64,000 nt of DNA. Origin: Enterococcus mundtii (GTDB lineage: Bacteria; Bacillota; Bacilli; Lactobacillales; Enterococcaceae). A model generated the notes under the pieces. The model made no database searches. It worked only from the letters and a program-made list of their open reading frames with translations, and had not been told where the DNA came from. This document shows positions 28,557-37,612 of the stretch, piece after piece. The stretch is taken from NCBI RefSeq assembly GCF_013394305.1, contig NZ_AP019810.1:2881001-2945000 (forward strand). The letters run 5' to 3'. The position numbers and the translations under genes were made by a program. The first letter of the stretch is position 1; each line of letters opens with the position of its first letter.

Positions 28557-30825
28557 ACAATTTGGCGAACAAGTTCGTAATTACTTGATTTTACCAGCAA
28601 TGTCTTCGGTCATTTTATGTTTCGTTTACTATAAGGAGCATGATCTTTCTCGCTTGATCGTTGCTGGTCTTTTTCTTCTGGTCCTATTCAAACACAAGCA
28701 AGCCGTGATCTATCTTTGTTGTTTTTGCAGTCTGACAGTCTGGTTGGCTTGTCTTCGTTCAGAGGTTCCCTCGATTGATCACACAAAAACAACTGAAGAG
28801 TTTCTATTGATGACCGATACAATTCAACGGAATGGCGACTGGTTGATTGTAGAGGCGTGAAGAATCCCAACGAAACAAAAAGTACAGCTAAGTTATCAAG
28901 CCAAAACAAAAGCAGAAGCACAACAATGGGAAGACTTTCGCGGTTATCCGATTGAACTTCGAGTAACTGGCAGTTATCAGAAACCTGAATCCCTGCGTAA
29001 TCGTTATGCATTTGATGCGGTCAAATATCTGAAGGGATCACGAACCAGTGGTCAGTTTCATGGAACTGATTTTCAAGTCCTGCCTTCAACAATGGGAGGG
29101 GTGACTCTATTTCGTGACCTCCGTGGCAAAGCAATCAATTATGTAAAAAAACGCTATCCTGAAAAAATAGGGATGTATATCAACGCGTTACTTTACGGTT
29201 ATCGTGATGCTTCTTTTCGCGAATCCGAATCAATTTTTAAAGCCACTGGGTTACTGCATCTATTCGCAGTTTCTGGGATGCATGTCCACTATTATTTAGG
29301 ATTTTTGTATTATCTTTTTCGACGAAGTGGCTGTCTTTTGTCTATTACGATTCTTCCACTGACATTGCTTACAGTGGGGTATATCCTATTAGCTGGAGGC
29401 TCATTTTCTGTGGTTAGAGCAGGGAGCTTATTTATGTTGAAGCTTATACTTAAATTGGCAGCAATCAAACTATCTACGCTTGATTGCTTTTCTTTGAATC
29501 TATGGTTGCTTTTATTGTTCGATCCATTAATCCTGCTTCAAATGGGCGCGCAATTAAGTATATGGATGAGTTTATTGTTTTTGACATTTTCTCACTCATC
29601 AAAAGGTTGGAACAATCGTTTATTCTATTTATTCCAAACAAGTGCAATCCAATTACCTTTAAGTGCTTGGTATTTCTATGAGTGGTCGTTTTTAGGTGGC
29701 CTATTCACGACACTTGGTATTCCATTATTCCAATACGTCCTTCTTCCAGGGGTGATCATTCTCTTTTTAGCAGGCAACATCCTTCCGCAGTCCTTATTAG
29801 AAATCCTCGAATCGTGTTTGATTCTCTTTGAAGACTTCCTCTCTTGTTTTGATTTCTCCACACTGACGATCGGGCAACCCGCTTTTTATTTCGTTTTATT
29901 GAGTATTGTCGTCCTCTTACTTTTGTTTGAGAGCGTAACGATTCCGCCATGGAAAAAAATCATTTATTCATTATCACTCCTCCTCAGTTATTTCTTGATA
30001 CCATTACTTGATGCCTCGACTACGATCACCTTTATCGATGTCGGACAAGGCGACAGTATCCTACTAAAAAGTCCGATGAAACAAGAAGTGATTTTAATCG
30101 ATACTGGGGGCAGATTAAATGTTGAAACAGAAGCGTGGCAGCAACGTATTACTCGTCCTTATGCAGAAAATAATATCGTTCCGTATTTAAAAGGACAAGG
30201 GATCACCACGATCACAAAACTATTTCTCACACATAATGACACTGATCATATCGGAGAATTAGAGACACTCTCGTCACATTTCACCATTGAAAAGATATAT
30301 ATTGGTTGGGGCGCTGCCAAAGAGCCAAAGTTTCGCGAACGATTGATAAAAATTAGTCAGTTAGGAACCAAGATCATAGAAGTCAGGCAAGGAGATCGAA
30401 TATCTGCTTGCTTTGACTTGTACGTTTTGATGCCAAGTAAAGAAGGGCAAGGAAAAAATGAAGATTCAGTGGTTCTCTGGTTCGCATATAAGAAGCAGCG
30501 CTTTTTATTACTGGGGGATTTGGATCAAGAAGGGGAACTCGACCTGTTGAATGCTTACCCAACATTAAGGGCGGAGGTCGTGAAACTAGGACATCATGGG
30601 AGTCGTAGTTCGAGTCATCCTATGTTTTTGGCTGCTTTACAACCGAAGATGGGGATTTTATCTAACGGGCTTGACAATCGCTATGGCCATCCACATCCTG
30701 AAGTCCTTGAAACGTTAGAAAGCTTAGAGAGTGCAGTTTATCGAACAGATAAAAATGGAGCGATCACTTTTTATTGGCATCCTATTTGGACAAAAAATGG
30801 CCGACTTCATAAAATGATAGACTAG
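28549..30825 (+). pseudogene. comEC: comEC, competence DNA channel, interrupted by an in-frame TGA
   Basis: The frame encodes a ComEC of about 760 codons: an N-terminal DUF4131-like region, a polytopic competence domain (ATGLLHLFAVSGMHVHY) and a C-terminal metallo-beta-lactamase-like domain (FIDVGQGDS, LTHNDTDHIGE, LGHHGSRSSSHP). Codon 28858-28860 is TGA. Reading continues in the same frame on both sides with good ComEC sequence (IVEA, stop, RIPTKQKVQ), so this is a single nonsense change, not a frameshift. The upstream piece is about 105 residues, and the downstream piece could restart at ATG 29092 without the N-terminal helices. The start is uncertain: TTG 28549 after AGGAG, or an earlier TTG at 28516. 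DNA uptake is probably lost. Confidence 0.88.
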
Positions 30826-30873
30826 TAATTTTTGTTTTCTCGTGATAGGATAAATTGGAAAGTGGTGAGAGAT

Positions 30874-31908
30874 GTGAGTATCCAAGTTGAACTACAAAAA
30901 ATTCGTAAAGAAAAGCTCGCACCTTGTTATCTCGTTTTAGGAACTGAGAAGTTTTTACAAGACCAAGTGCGTACAGAAATCCTCAAGAAAATACAAATAT
31001 CAGGAGAAGATGACCTTAATTTTCTGCGATTTGATATGACTCAAGCAACGATCGATGACGTAATCGCTGAAGCAGAAACCTTACCGTTTTTCGGTGATCA
31101 ACGGGTGGTTTTTGTCGAAAACCCTTATTTTTTGACGGGTGAAAAAAACAGCAACAGTATCGAACAAAACACAGATCTTTTAGTAGACTATTTAAAAGAA
31201 CCGCTTGAATCAACCGTACTCGTTTTTTTTGCGCCTTATGAAAAATTAGATGAACGAAAAAAAGTCACGAAACAATTGAAGAAAACGGCGATATCGATCA
31301 ATGTTCAGCAATTGAATGAAAAAGAAGTGCGACAGTATTTATTGAATACATTAGAAAATACACCGCTTACTCTAGATCGTAAAGCAATTGACCTTTTTTT
31401 ACGATTGACTGATTTAGACTTATCAAAAATGATGGCAGAATTAGATAAATTGATGTTATATGGACAGAATCAATCAGCAATCTCTGCGAAAGAAATCGAA
31501 CAATTAGTGCCTAAGACATTGGAACATAATATCTTTGACATGACACAATATATGCTTTCTGGAGATACGGAACATACCCTGCGATTATTTGAAGATTTAG
31601 TCACACAAGGGGAAGAGATCATCAAGATCAATGCGATCCTACTCTCCCAACTACGATTGTATCTCCAAACGAAATTTTTAGTCAAAATCGGGTACCAACA
31701 AGCAAACATTGCGGAAACTTTGAAAATCCATCCCTATCGGGTAAAATTGGCAATGCAAGAAGTTAGGAAGTTCGATGAACGAACATTAGTCCAATTGTTC
31801 GACCAATTAGTCGAGATGGACTATCAAGTAAAAAGTGGACAGATCGAAAAGAAATTGAGTTTCCAATTATTTGTGTTTCAGGCAGCTGAAAGATTAAATA
31901 ATAAATAA
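30874..31908 (+). CDS. holA: DNA polymerase III, delta subunit
   Basis: This 344-residue clamp-loader subunit is AAA+-like but lacks a Walker A motif, as normal for delta. Family features include LAPCYLVLGTEKFLQDQ near the start, LPFFGDQRVVFVENPYFL and the C-terminal helical collar (LEHNIFDMTQYMLSG). It opens the beta sliding clamp. The frame extends back to TTG 30832, but GTG 30874 has GGTGA five bases upstream and gives the expected length. holA next to comEC and divergent from rpsT is the common Firmicute order. Confidence 0.93.
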   Translation: MSIQVELQKIRKEKLAPCYLVLGTEKFLQDQVRTEILKKIQISGEDDLNFLRFDMTQATIDDVIAEAETLPFFGDQRVVFVENPYFLTGEKNSNSIEQNTDLLVDYLKEPLESTVLVFFAPYEKLDERKKVTKQLKKTAISINVQQLNEKEVRQYLLNTLENTPLTLDRKAIDLFLRLTDLDLSKMMAELDKLMLYGQNQSAISAKEIEQLVPKTLEHNIFDMTQYMLSGDTEHTLRLFEDLVTQGEEIIKINAILLSQLRLYLQTKFLVKIGYQQANIAETLKIHPYRVKLAMQEVRKFDERTLVQLFDQLVEMDYQVKSGQIEKKLSFQLFVFQAAERLNNK

Positions 31909-31919
31909 AAACAATAGCA

Positions 31920-31981
31920 ACACAAATACACACAGTTCGGTTGATCATCAAAGGGATCAGCCAAACTGTGTGTATTTGTGT
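31920..31981. terminator. Long perfect hairpin after holA
   Basis: The outer arms of 18 bp are perfect (31920-31937 with 31964-31981). An inner imperfect pairing (CGGTTGATC with GGATCAGCC) extends it. There is no T-run directly after on the plus strand, so it may be a processed 3' end or an inefficient bidirectional terminator between holA and rpsT. Confidence 0.6.
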
Positions 31982-31996
31982 ATAGAAAAAGGAAAT

Positions 31997-32019
31997 AAAA
32001 AAACCGGCCGTGGCCGATT
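31997..32019 (-). terminator. Terminator of rpsT
   Basis: On the minus strand ATCGGC pairs with GCCGGT (one G-T pair) around CACG, followed by seven T. Confidence 0.85.
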
Positions 32020-32022
32020 TCC

Positions 32023-32277
32023 TTATTTAGCGATTTTTTTGCTTAAACGAGATTTGTCGCGGTTTGCTTTGTTTTTGTGGATAAGACCTTTAGTTTCAGC
32101 CATATCGATCGCTTTAACAGCGTCTTTATATAACGCATCTACGTTGTCAGCACCTGAAGCTACAGCATCCTCAAATTTTTTGATTGCAGTACGCATAGCA
32201 CTAGTTTGAGATGAATTTTTTACATTCGCGTTTTCGCTTGTGCGAACACGTTTGATTGCAGATTCAATGTTTGGCAT
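32023..32277 (-). CDS. rpsT: 30S ribosomal protein S20
   Basis: This is an 84-residue basic helical protein that binds 16S r[23 protein letters not shown] at the start and [20 protein letters not shown] at the end. ATG 32277 is chosen; a reading from GTG 32286 would place the start inside the SD GGAGGTGA. It has its own promoter and terminator and is transcribed towards holA. Confidence 0.97.
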   Translation of the reverse strand: MPNIESAIKRVRTSENANVKNSSQTSAMRTAIKKFEDAVASGADNVDALYKDAVKAIDMAETKGLIHKNKANRDKSRLSKKIAK

Positions 32278-32337
32278 TTGTTTCACCTCCGATAAGTAAA
32301 GTTCTTACGCGTGTTACCGCATAATTCAACATTCATT

Positions 32338-32366
32338 ATTATACCTAATGCGAGCGCGCATTGCAA
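32338..32366 (-). promoter_or_regulatory. rpsT promoter
   Basis: On the minus strand TTGCAA (32361-32366), a 17-bp spacer and a perfect TATAAT (32338-32343) lie about 60 bp before the start codon. Spacing and -10 are consensus. Confidence 0.85.
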
Positions 32367-32444
32367 TATCAACATGACAAGTTTTTTTCCTTAACACGTA
32401 ATAAATATCAGAGAGCGTGGATTTATGAGTGGCAGAAAAACAAA

Positions 32445-32486
32445 AAAACAAAAGAAAAAGCGCTGTTGTGGGAGACAACGAGCGCT
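32445..32486 (-). terminator. Terminator facing left (minus strand)
   Basis: AGCGCTCGTTGT pairs with ACAACAGCGCT around a 5-base loop, followed on the minus strand by a T-rich tail. It would end the transcript of the 32679-32948 gene. The remainder of 32400-32678 has no supported gene. Confidence 0.7.
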
Positions 32487-32678
32487 TAACCAAACGTGGT
32501 TTAATTTATCTTGGTAAATAAATAATTGAATGGGATGTTTGGTACTGAAATAGTATATAACAAAGTCAACCGTTTGCAAAGTTTTTTTTGAAAAGGGATA
32601 CGATTGCTTCAAATCAATGAATCATAACGTTAACATAGTTTAGTTATTTTATAACTAATTAGAATGCATGAAAAGGAG

Positions 32679-32948
32679 CTATTCGGGTGTTCCAATGATT
32701 TTGATGTATTCATCGATGTTTTTGATCATCATTCGTTTGATGACTAATTGATTTCGACGATTCCATTTTCCGCTAACTTCCAATACATATTTGTTTAAAG
32801 GTAAACGTAAAACATATTTTGCCAAGTAGCGATCTTTAATTAGACAATTGATTACCCGATCTTCAAGTTGGAGATTCAAACCAGTCAACATCATTGGTTG
32901 TTCTTGTAAAACATACGTATCAATCAAAAGACCTTCAAAAGTTTCCAC
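32679..32948 (-). CDS. Small conserved-looking hypothetical protein
   Basis: This 89-residue basic protein is not recognised. It lacks membrane segments, and its pattern (LQLEDRVINCLIKDRY, YVLRLPLNKYVLEVSGKW) suggests a small beta-rich fold. The GTG at 32948 is chosen because AAAGGAAG lies eight bases upstream. The longer frame from ATG 32978 (MFDLEERKTL) has no SD. It is a single gene with a terminator about 190 bp beyond. Confidence 0.65.
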   Translation of the reverse strand: METFEGLLIDTYVLQEQPMMLTGLNLQLEDRVINCLIKDRYLAKYVLRLPLNKYVLEVSGKWNRRNQLVIKRMMIKNIDEYIKIIGTPE

Positions 32949-33054
32949 GAGCGTCTTCCTTTCTTCTAAATCAAACATTTCGCACTTTTTTTAAAATTTC
33001 CTGCATAAAAGAGGTGCACTTACACTTAGTATAACAAAAAAGAAGCACCAAGCC

Positions 33055-33115
33055 AAAAAAAAGCCGAAAGAACTTGAATAATCCCAAGATCTTTCAAGTT
33101 TTTCGCCTTTTTTTA
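33055..33115. terminator. Bidirectional terminator-like hairpin
   Basis: AAAGCCGAAAGAACTTGAA pairs with TTCAAGTTTTTCGCCTTT with small mismatches, flanked by A-runs on the left and T-runs on the right. It serves the small membrane protein gene on the minus strand. Confidence 0.75.
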
Positions 33116-33143
33116 TAGATATTTAAAAAAATAGTTACGTATA

Positions 33144-33269
33144 TTAAAAATTGGCATCAAAGACGTTTTGGATTAAATCAGGAAATAGTAAGTAGGTCAA
33201 TCCAATAATCAATAGAACAGCCAATAAAAACCATCCAACAGTCCCAAAGAAATATTTTAGTTTTTGCAT
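33144..33269 (-). CDS. Small membrane protein, 41 residues
   Basis: A short frame starting at ATG 33269 has a good SD (GAGGTGATC) and encodes a basic start (MQKLKYF), one clear transmembrane segment (WFLLAVLLIIGLTYLLF) and a short tail ending in DANF. A terminator hairpin follows the stop. The combination of SD, charge distribution and terminator makes it likely real. No family was recognised. Confidence 0.65.
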   Translation of the reverse strand: MQKLKYFFGTVGWFLLAVLLIIGLTYLLFPDLIQNVFDANF

Positions 33270-33339
33270 ATGCGATCACCTCAAAACTAGTATACCACGA
33301 ACAAAAAAATTATCCTTTTCTCAACCACTAGATGCATCA

Positions 33340-33795
33340 TTATTTATTAAAAGAAAACAATTGGAGAATGCAATAGGCGATTCCAGAAGCAATCACAGGG
33401 CCCGCTGCGATTCCTTTTAAGAACACAACGCCTAAGATCGTTCCAAAAACTAAAGCCACAGTGATTTGTGGATCTGTCGCAATCAAGCCAACGCCTTTAG
33501 ACGACAATACAGCAACTAAGCCACCACAGAAGATCGCTACCCAACCCATAGGTGATTTGAACGCATCAAGCAAATCTTTTAAACCAATATCACCTGTAGC
33601 AATAGGCACTAAAATCGCCGCAGTAATGATCGTCACGCCAATATTGATTCCTTTCCCTTGGAGCCATGTCAAAAAATCTTTTGATGCAGGAATAAACTTA
33701 ACAAGTAAAATAAAACCAGTCGCTAACATCAGACTTTGATTTTTAGCAAGGACGGCTACCAGCATGATCAACCCAAGAAATAACCAACTTTCCAT
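33340..33795 (-). CDS. DUF441/UPF0756 membrane protein
   Basis: This 151-residue protein has four or five transmembrane segments and family signatures: AKNQSLMLATGFILLVKFIP, GWVAIFCGGLVAVLSSKGV and LGVVFLKGIAAGPVIASGI. Function unknown. ATG 33795 is preferred over the overlapping TTG 33798; GTGAGG is the probable SD. It is transcribed away from the lipase cassette. Confidence 0.87.
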   Translation of the reverse strand: MESWLFLGLIMLVAVLAKNQSLMLATGFILLVKFIPASKDFLTWLQGKGINIGVTIITAAILVPIATGDIGLKDLLDAFKSPMGWVAIFCGGLVAVLSSKGVGLIATDPQITVALVFGTILGVVFLKGIAAGPVIASGIAYCILQLFSFNK

Positions 33796-34229
33796 CAAAA
33801 AACCTCACTTTCTAATTATTCATCATACCATTTTTTTAATACGATGCAAAAGAGTCATTAGCAAAATATTTGATCGAACATAGAAGGAACAAAAGGGTGC
33901 GAAGAATTAGACGAAAAGGCAAAATGAGAAAAATACCTACGTTGATGATGTCAAAACATGTTTTTATGAGGTGAAGAATAGAGTGTCTGATTTATCATGT
34001 ATACTTGATGTGAAAAAGTAACAGATCAAAAATATATAAAAAAGAAAGGGTGAATGTTTGTGAGAGTCAGTTGAAATGGCGTAATTAAATAAGAGGAGAT
34101 GGGAAAAAGAGAAGAAGATTATGTGGCATGTCATTCCATACACTGATTGATCAATTAAACATACATAAAAGCTGTGACGTACTGCTTACAACAAAATTAT
34201 GATAGACATAATAAAAAAGGAGGTCATTT
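33796..34229. other. Non-coding stretch upstream of the lipase cassette
   Basis: About 430 bp are without a supported gene. A -10-like TATACT lies near 34000. At 34047-34074 a strong SD (AAAGGGTGA) precedes a GTG followed after three codons by TGA, which may be a decayed gene start. AAAAGGAGG at its right end is the SD of the first cassette gene. Confidence 0.45.
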
Positions 34230-34658
34230 ATGAAGCGAAAACCGATCAAGAAGCGCCAAATCGTACTGATCATCACTGGCATATGCCTATTATGGATTGG
34301 AGGAACAATGTATATGGACCATTTGAAGTTAGAAGAAGAAATGATTCGAGTTGTGAATAGTGAAGAAGCAAAAATCGTTTTGGAGAAAACATTGAAAAAT
34401 CTGGACTCTAAGGCGTTGACATCTGAAGGAGTGATAAAAAACTATAAAATTGATTATAAAAATATCAAGAGAAATCCAATGGGTGGGATTAGTGTACCTC
34501 TAATTATAAATGATAATAATAAGTTACTTGTTTTTAATCTACTAGATCGAAATCAGATAAACGGGGAGCTAAGTAAGCTAAAAAATAATATTGTGCGTAC
34601 TACTTCTGACCTATATGAATTACTAAAAGAAGGAGGGGAAGATAGTGAAGAATACTGA
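34230..34658 (+). CDS. DUF1310 family membrane-anchored protein, candidate immunity factor
   Basis: The 142-residue protein has a basic N-terminus, one membrane helix (about residues 12-30), then a soluble extracellular domain. The segment YKNIKRNPMGGISVPLIIN carries the NPMGGI motif I associate with DUF1310, a family of small exported proteins in Listeria, Enterococcus and Streptococcus. SD is AAAAGGAGG. The stop overlaps the start of the lipase gene by 14 bp, indicating coupled translation. An anchored partner directly before a putative toxin suggests an immunity role; this is inference. Confidence 0.7.
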   Translation: MKRKPIKKRQIVLIITGICLLWIGGTMYMDHLKLEEEMIRVVNSEEAKIVLEKTLKNLDSKALTSEGVIKNYKIDYKNIKRNPMGGISVPLIINDNNKLLVFNLLDRNQINGELSKLKNNIVRTTSDLYELLKEGGEDSEEY

Positions 34659-35673
34659 AAAAGAAAAGGTTGGAATAGCCAAGCAACAATATGAAACTTT
34701 GCGCTTAAAAGAGCCTTTCTTTAAAAATGAGGATAAAGAGTTCATCGGTTACGTCTCCCACATCAACAGCAAAATCACCGGCGAACAATCATTTATCATT
34801 ACCGACAAATATGTTCCCTTATCAGCATCTCTTAGCGAAAGGGAAAGCGTAAAAGAAGTCATGGTTTTATATCGTGGTTCGTCGTTTGATTCTTCATTAG
34901 ATACCAAATTAGATTGGCAGTACAATAATATTTTTACAGCTTTTCAGGTGATCAATGGTGGTGAGGCAGCAGCGATGCCTCAGCTTCAATCTTCTGCGAC
35001 AACACTACAACAAACATTGGAAGCTTATCCAAATGCTGAATTTTATGTATATGGTCATTCTTTAGGATCAATGAATGCGCAATATGCGTTAGCGAGTATT
35101 TCTTCAAGTGATGCGGATCGTGTTTATGGCTATGTGTATCAGGGACCGAATATCTATGAGGTATTAACGTCTGAGCAAAAACGGCAAGCGGATTATTTGA
35201 CCGCAGAGTATCGTCTTTTGAATTACATTGACTCAAAAGACTTAGTTGCGATTGGATATGGGGGAGGCAAAAAGGCAGTTGGGCAGATCGTTTATCCACT
35301 ATCTGAACGGCTGGGCTTGAGGCGCACGATCGATCAACATATGTGGGGAGGTTACCAATTTGAGGAAGATGGTTCTTTATTAACAACGAATAGCAGTGGC
35401 ACTGTATTAGCTGAGTATCAAAGACGATTGAAAAAAAGATCAATTGCTAGTATTAAAAGTGAATGGAGCGGACAAACATGGGGAATTTCGGCAGCTAAAG
35501 AAGTTTACCTGGATGCAGTTCAAGCGAAAAGCATTGTTTCAGGAATGAAGACAGCGATTGATGAAAAAATCACTGAACTGATGACGGTCTATCAAACAGG
35601 CATCGATCAGGCGAATCAACTGTGGCAAGATACAATCGCTAATGCGCGTTCATATGGAAGCAATCTTACATAA
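34645..35673 (+). CDS. Lipase-like alpha/beta-hydrolase with C-terminal helical targeting-like region
   Basis: The 342-residue protein has a serine hydrolase N-terminal domain: VLYRGSS (oxyanion region) and YGHSLGS with nucleophile S139. D199 (DSKDLVAIG) and H232 (IDQHMWGGY) are placed to complete the triad. Residues about 255-342 are predicted helical (KSEWSGQTWGISAAKEVYLD and onward) and resemble LXG-like segments. There is no signal peptide. A lipase at the N-terminus with a helical export domain at the C-terminus is the reverse layout described for the type VII secreted lipase TslA of Staphylococcus aureus. It starts with GTG after GGAGGGG and is followed at once by three small helical proteins. 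Function is inferred. Confidence 0.78.
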   Translation: MKNTEKEKVGIAKQQYETLRLKEPFFKNEDKEFIGYVSHINSKITGEQSFIITDKYVPLSASLSERESVKEVMVLYRGSSFDSSLDTKLDWQYNNIFTAFQVINGGEAAAMPQLQSSATTLQQTLEAYPNAEFYVYGHSLGSMNAQYALASISSSDADRVYGYVYQGPNIYEVLTSEQKRQADYLTAEYRLLNYIDSKDLVAIGYGGGKKAVGQIVYPLSERLGLRRTIDQHMWGGYQFEEDGSLLTTNSSGTVLAEYQRRLKKRSIASIKSEWSGQTWGISAAKEVYLDAVQAKSIVSGMKTAIDEKITELMTVYQTGIDQANQLWQDTIANARSYGSNLT

Positions 35674-35883
35674 ATGGAACAAATAGAAGCGTTAGAGCGA
35701 GGAGGGGTGACTCGACAACACGTACTAATCGAACCAGTCACTGACTATGAAGCGGCGTTGAATCAACTTCGCTCGATCAAATCAAGTTACGAAGATCTGA
35801 TCTACCCAATCAATCAGACGATTGATCAGCAAATACAATTGGATAGTGAATTAGCGAGCCAATTCAAGAAAGGAACATTTTAG
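35674..35883 (+). CDS. Small helical protein, lipase cassette partner 1
   Basis: This 69-residue acidic, helical protein is not recognised. Its ATG follows the lipase stop codon directly, so translation is likely coupled, and the stop overlaps the GTG of the next gene. The size, helical pattern and position fit the small WXG100-like or DUF3130-like export partners found next to LXG-type effectors. The characteristic WXG is absent. Confidence 0.6.
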   Translation: MEQIEALERGGVTRQHVLIEPVTDYEAALNQLRSIKSSYEDLIYPINQTIDQQIQLDSELASQFKKGTF

Positions 35884-36212
35884 TGATGGCTAATAATGAG
35901 TCGAAAGAAATGAAAAAAATCGAAGAAGATTATTGGCGCAAGAAAGATGAATTAGAGAATAAAATAGCGGATCTTGAAGCAGAAAAACGTTCATTTACAC
36001 GCTACTTAGATCAATTAGGAGAAAAAATCCCGCTGACTCAACGAATATTTTCAGACGGAGGAACTATCGATCCTCGTATCGCGTATCGCTTGATCAATGA
36101 TGCAAGCGAAGAAGGGCAATATCTTGTACGTAAAGCATTACATAGGATTGAAGACGAATTAGCAGAAAATCAGCAAAACTATCAGTCAGCTAAATTAAAT
36201 CATAAAAATTAA
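35883..36212 (+). CDS. Coiled-coil protein, lipase cassette partner 2
   Basis: This 109-residue highly charged protein has two long helices (KKIEEDYWRKKDELENKIAD and QYLVRKALHRIEDELAENQQ) and probably forms a helical hairpin. It resembles in shape the DUF3958-type proteins next to LXG toxins, but I cannot confirm the family. AAAGGA precedes either GTG 35883 or ATG 35886. It may act as a chaperone or co-secretion partner of the lipase. Confidence 0.6.
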   Translation: MMANNESKEMKKIEEDYWRKKDELENKIADLEAEKRSFTRYLDQLGEKIPLTQRIFSDGGTIDPRIAYRLINDASEEGQYLVRKALHRIEDELAENQQNYQSAKLNHKN

Positions 36213-36234
36213 TCAATGGAAGGGAAAGAGAGCA

Positions 36235-36474
36235 ATGTTTGATGAGCAAATAAGGGGACTAGAAAAAGCATTGATTTCTTGGTTTATTGCTAGTCATAGC
36301 CGTGCCAGTTCAGATACAAAGAAGAAGACGATCCAAGTCACGCGAGAACTCACAAACCAAGAATTAAAAGATAGGATAAAACAGTATACCGATCGCTTAA
36401 CTGATGCGGCAAAAGGAGAATGGGTCGATAAGGCAACGAACGTGGTCAAAGACATAACAAAAGCTTTTAGTTAG
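36235..36474 (+). CDS. Small helical protein, lipase cassette partner 3
   Basis: This 79-residue basic protein of unknown family has a good SD (GGAAGGGAAAGA) before ATG. Its N-terminal half (QIRGLEKALISWFIASHSR) is amphipathic and includes a W near the middle of a helix, as in WXG100-like proteins. It is the last gene of the cassette; the palindromic repeat copy 2 follows. Confidence 0.6.
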   Translation: MFDEQIRGLEKALISWFIASHSRASSDTKKKTIQVTRELTNQELKDRIKQYTDRLTDAAKGEWVDKATNVVKDITKAFS

Positions 36475-36489
36475 AAAACAGAAAAATCT

Positions 36490-36650
36490 CTGGAACATCC
36501 ATCCTCTCGCACTACCTAAACTGAGTAAACGCTGGGAACAAAAGTAACCTCTTCGAAAAATAAGGCGCAATCCATAAAAATCTGAAAAACAATTTTCGTG
36601 GATTGCGCCTTATTTCTTGAGGCTAAACAATTCTGCCCCGACCGCGATTG
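36490..36650 (+). repeat. Intergenic palindromic repeat element, copy 2
   Basis: It aligns along its length with copy 1 (reversed) and copy 3. The centre is a strong hairpin: AATAAGGCGCAATCCA with TGGATTGCGCCTTATT (about 36559-36615). It fills the space between the convergent lipase cassette and the HAAS membrane protein gene, and so may end both transcripts. Confidence 0.75.
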
Positions 36651-36655
36651 AGAAG

Positions 36656-37612
36656 TTATTTACGTTTCAATCTTTCAAGAAAATAGTCTTCTAATACACC
36701 GCCTAGTACAAAGATGAGCCAAGAGTAAGCCCAGCTTCGGGTCATAAAGGACCAAACCATGTAAACGATGAAGATGCCCGGCCAGTATAAACGTTCAAAT
36801 AAACGAATCGCTTTTGCTGAGTCTCCGTACATGTGTTGAGATGCTCGTGGTCCTGGCTCATCTTCATCTGAGATAAAGAACGTGCCTTCAGCGACTTTTG
36901 AAAACCAAGTGTAGATGATGCTGACGTAGACGATAAAGAAGACGCCGAGTGCCACGGAAGCAAAGAAAAGTAATAAAGCGAATCCAATCGGTAAGCCAAA
37001 GGCTCTATTCGTCAAGATAGGTGTGACCGAAAGGATACATAAAATGATACCGAAAACTAGTCCTACTCGAAAACTTTTCGCATAGGCTTCTGTTTGTTGT
37101 CTTGCTTCGATTTTTACTTGTTGTGAATAGGGTCGATCATTTAGTTTCTTCTTACTAGCTGAATAGCTCAAACTTGTAGTAATAATCAAACCAACGCCTA
37201 AAGCGACCAGAAGAAACATTGCCAGAAAACCGATGATCTCGCTAATACCATTAGCAAAAAATAAGAGCATTCCTACAGCTAAGATACAACTAGCAATTCC
37301 TGTTGAAAGAAAAAGGGAGAAACGACGGACTTGGTTCCAAAATGAAATCACTTCATCGAGTTCAATCTCGTTTTCCCAGACTTCTTCGTCAAAAGAGAAC
37401 CGAGAAAGTTCCAATTCTTGGAGGATCTCATCAATAGAACCAAATTCACTGATGACTGCACCAATGGCTTCATGCTCTGATTTTCCTTCTTCTAATAATC
37501 CGTGATACTGATCTTCCATGATTGCCAATAGGTCTTCTTTGGCTTTTTTTGTTTCAGGTGTATTCGGTACATTTAAAAATAAACTATCTAGATAATCCTT
37601 AATGGTTTTCAT
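36656..37612 (-). CDS. HAAS-domain membrane protein
   Basis: The 318-residue protein begins with a HAAS-type signalling domain (about residues 1-72: MKTIKDYLDSLFLNVPNTPE, then AIGAVISEFGSIDEILQELE), followed by about seven transmembrane segments. Such proteins are regularly encoded with PadR regulators and respond to envelope-related cues. The start overlaps the stop of the padR gene (ATGA), so both come from one transcript. The actual function is unknown. Confidence 0.82.
   Translation of the reverse strand: MKTIKDYLDSLFLNVPNTPETKKAKEDLLAIMEDQYHGLLEEGKSEHEAIGAVISEFGSIDEILQELELSRFSFDEEVWENEIELDEVISFWNQVRRFSLFLSTGIASCILAVGMLLFFANGISEIIGFLAMFLLVALGVGLIITTSLSYSASKKKLNDRPYSQQVKIEARQQTEAYAKSFRVGLVFGIILCILSVTPILTNRAFGLPIGFALLLFFASVALGVFFIVYVSIIYTWFSKVAEGTFFISDEDEPGPRASQHMYGDSAKAIRLFERLYWPGIFIVYMVWSFMTRSWAYSWLIFVLGGVLEDYFLERLKRK

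Noticed and set aside
32391..32612. 73-codon minus-strand frame right of rpsT
   Set aside because: No ribosome site, overlaps a clear terminator hairpin, and the composition is low-complexity Phe/Ser.
34952..35443. 163-codon minus-strand frame inside the lipase gene
   Set aside because: Shadow frame, rich in His and Ser, without start signals; the plus-strand lipase has catalytic motifs.
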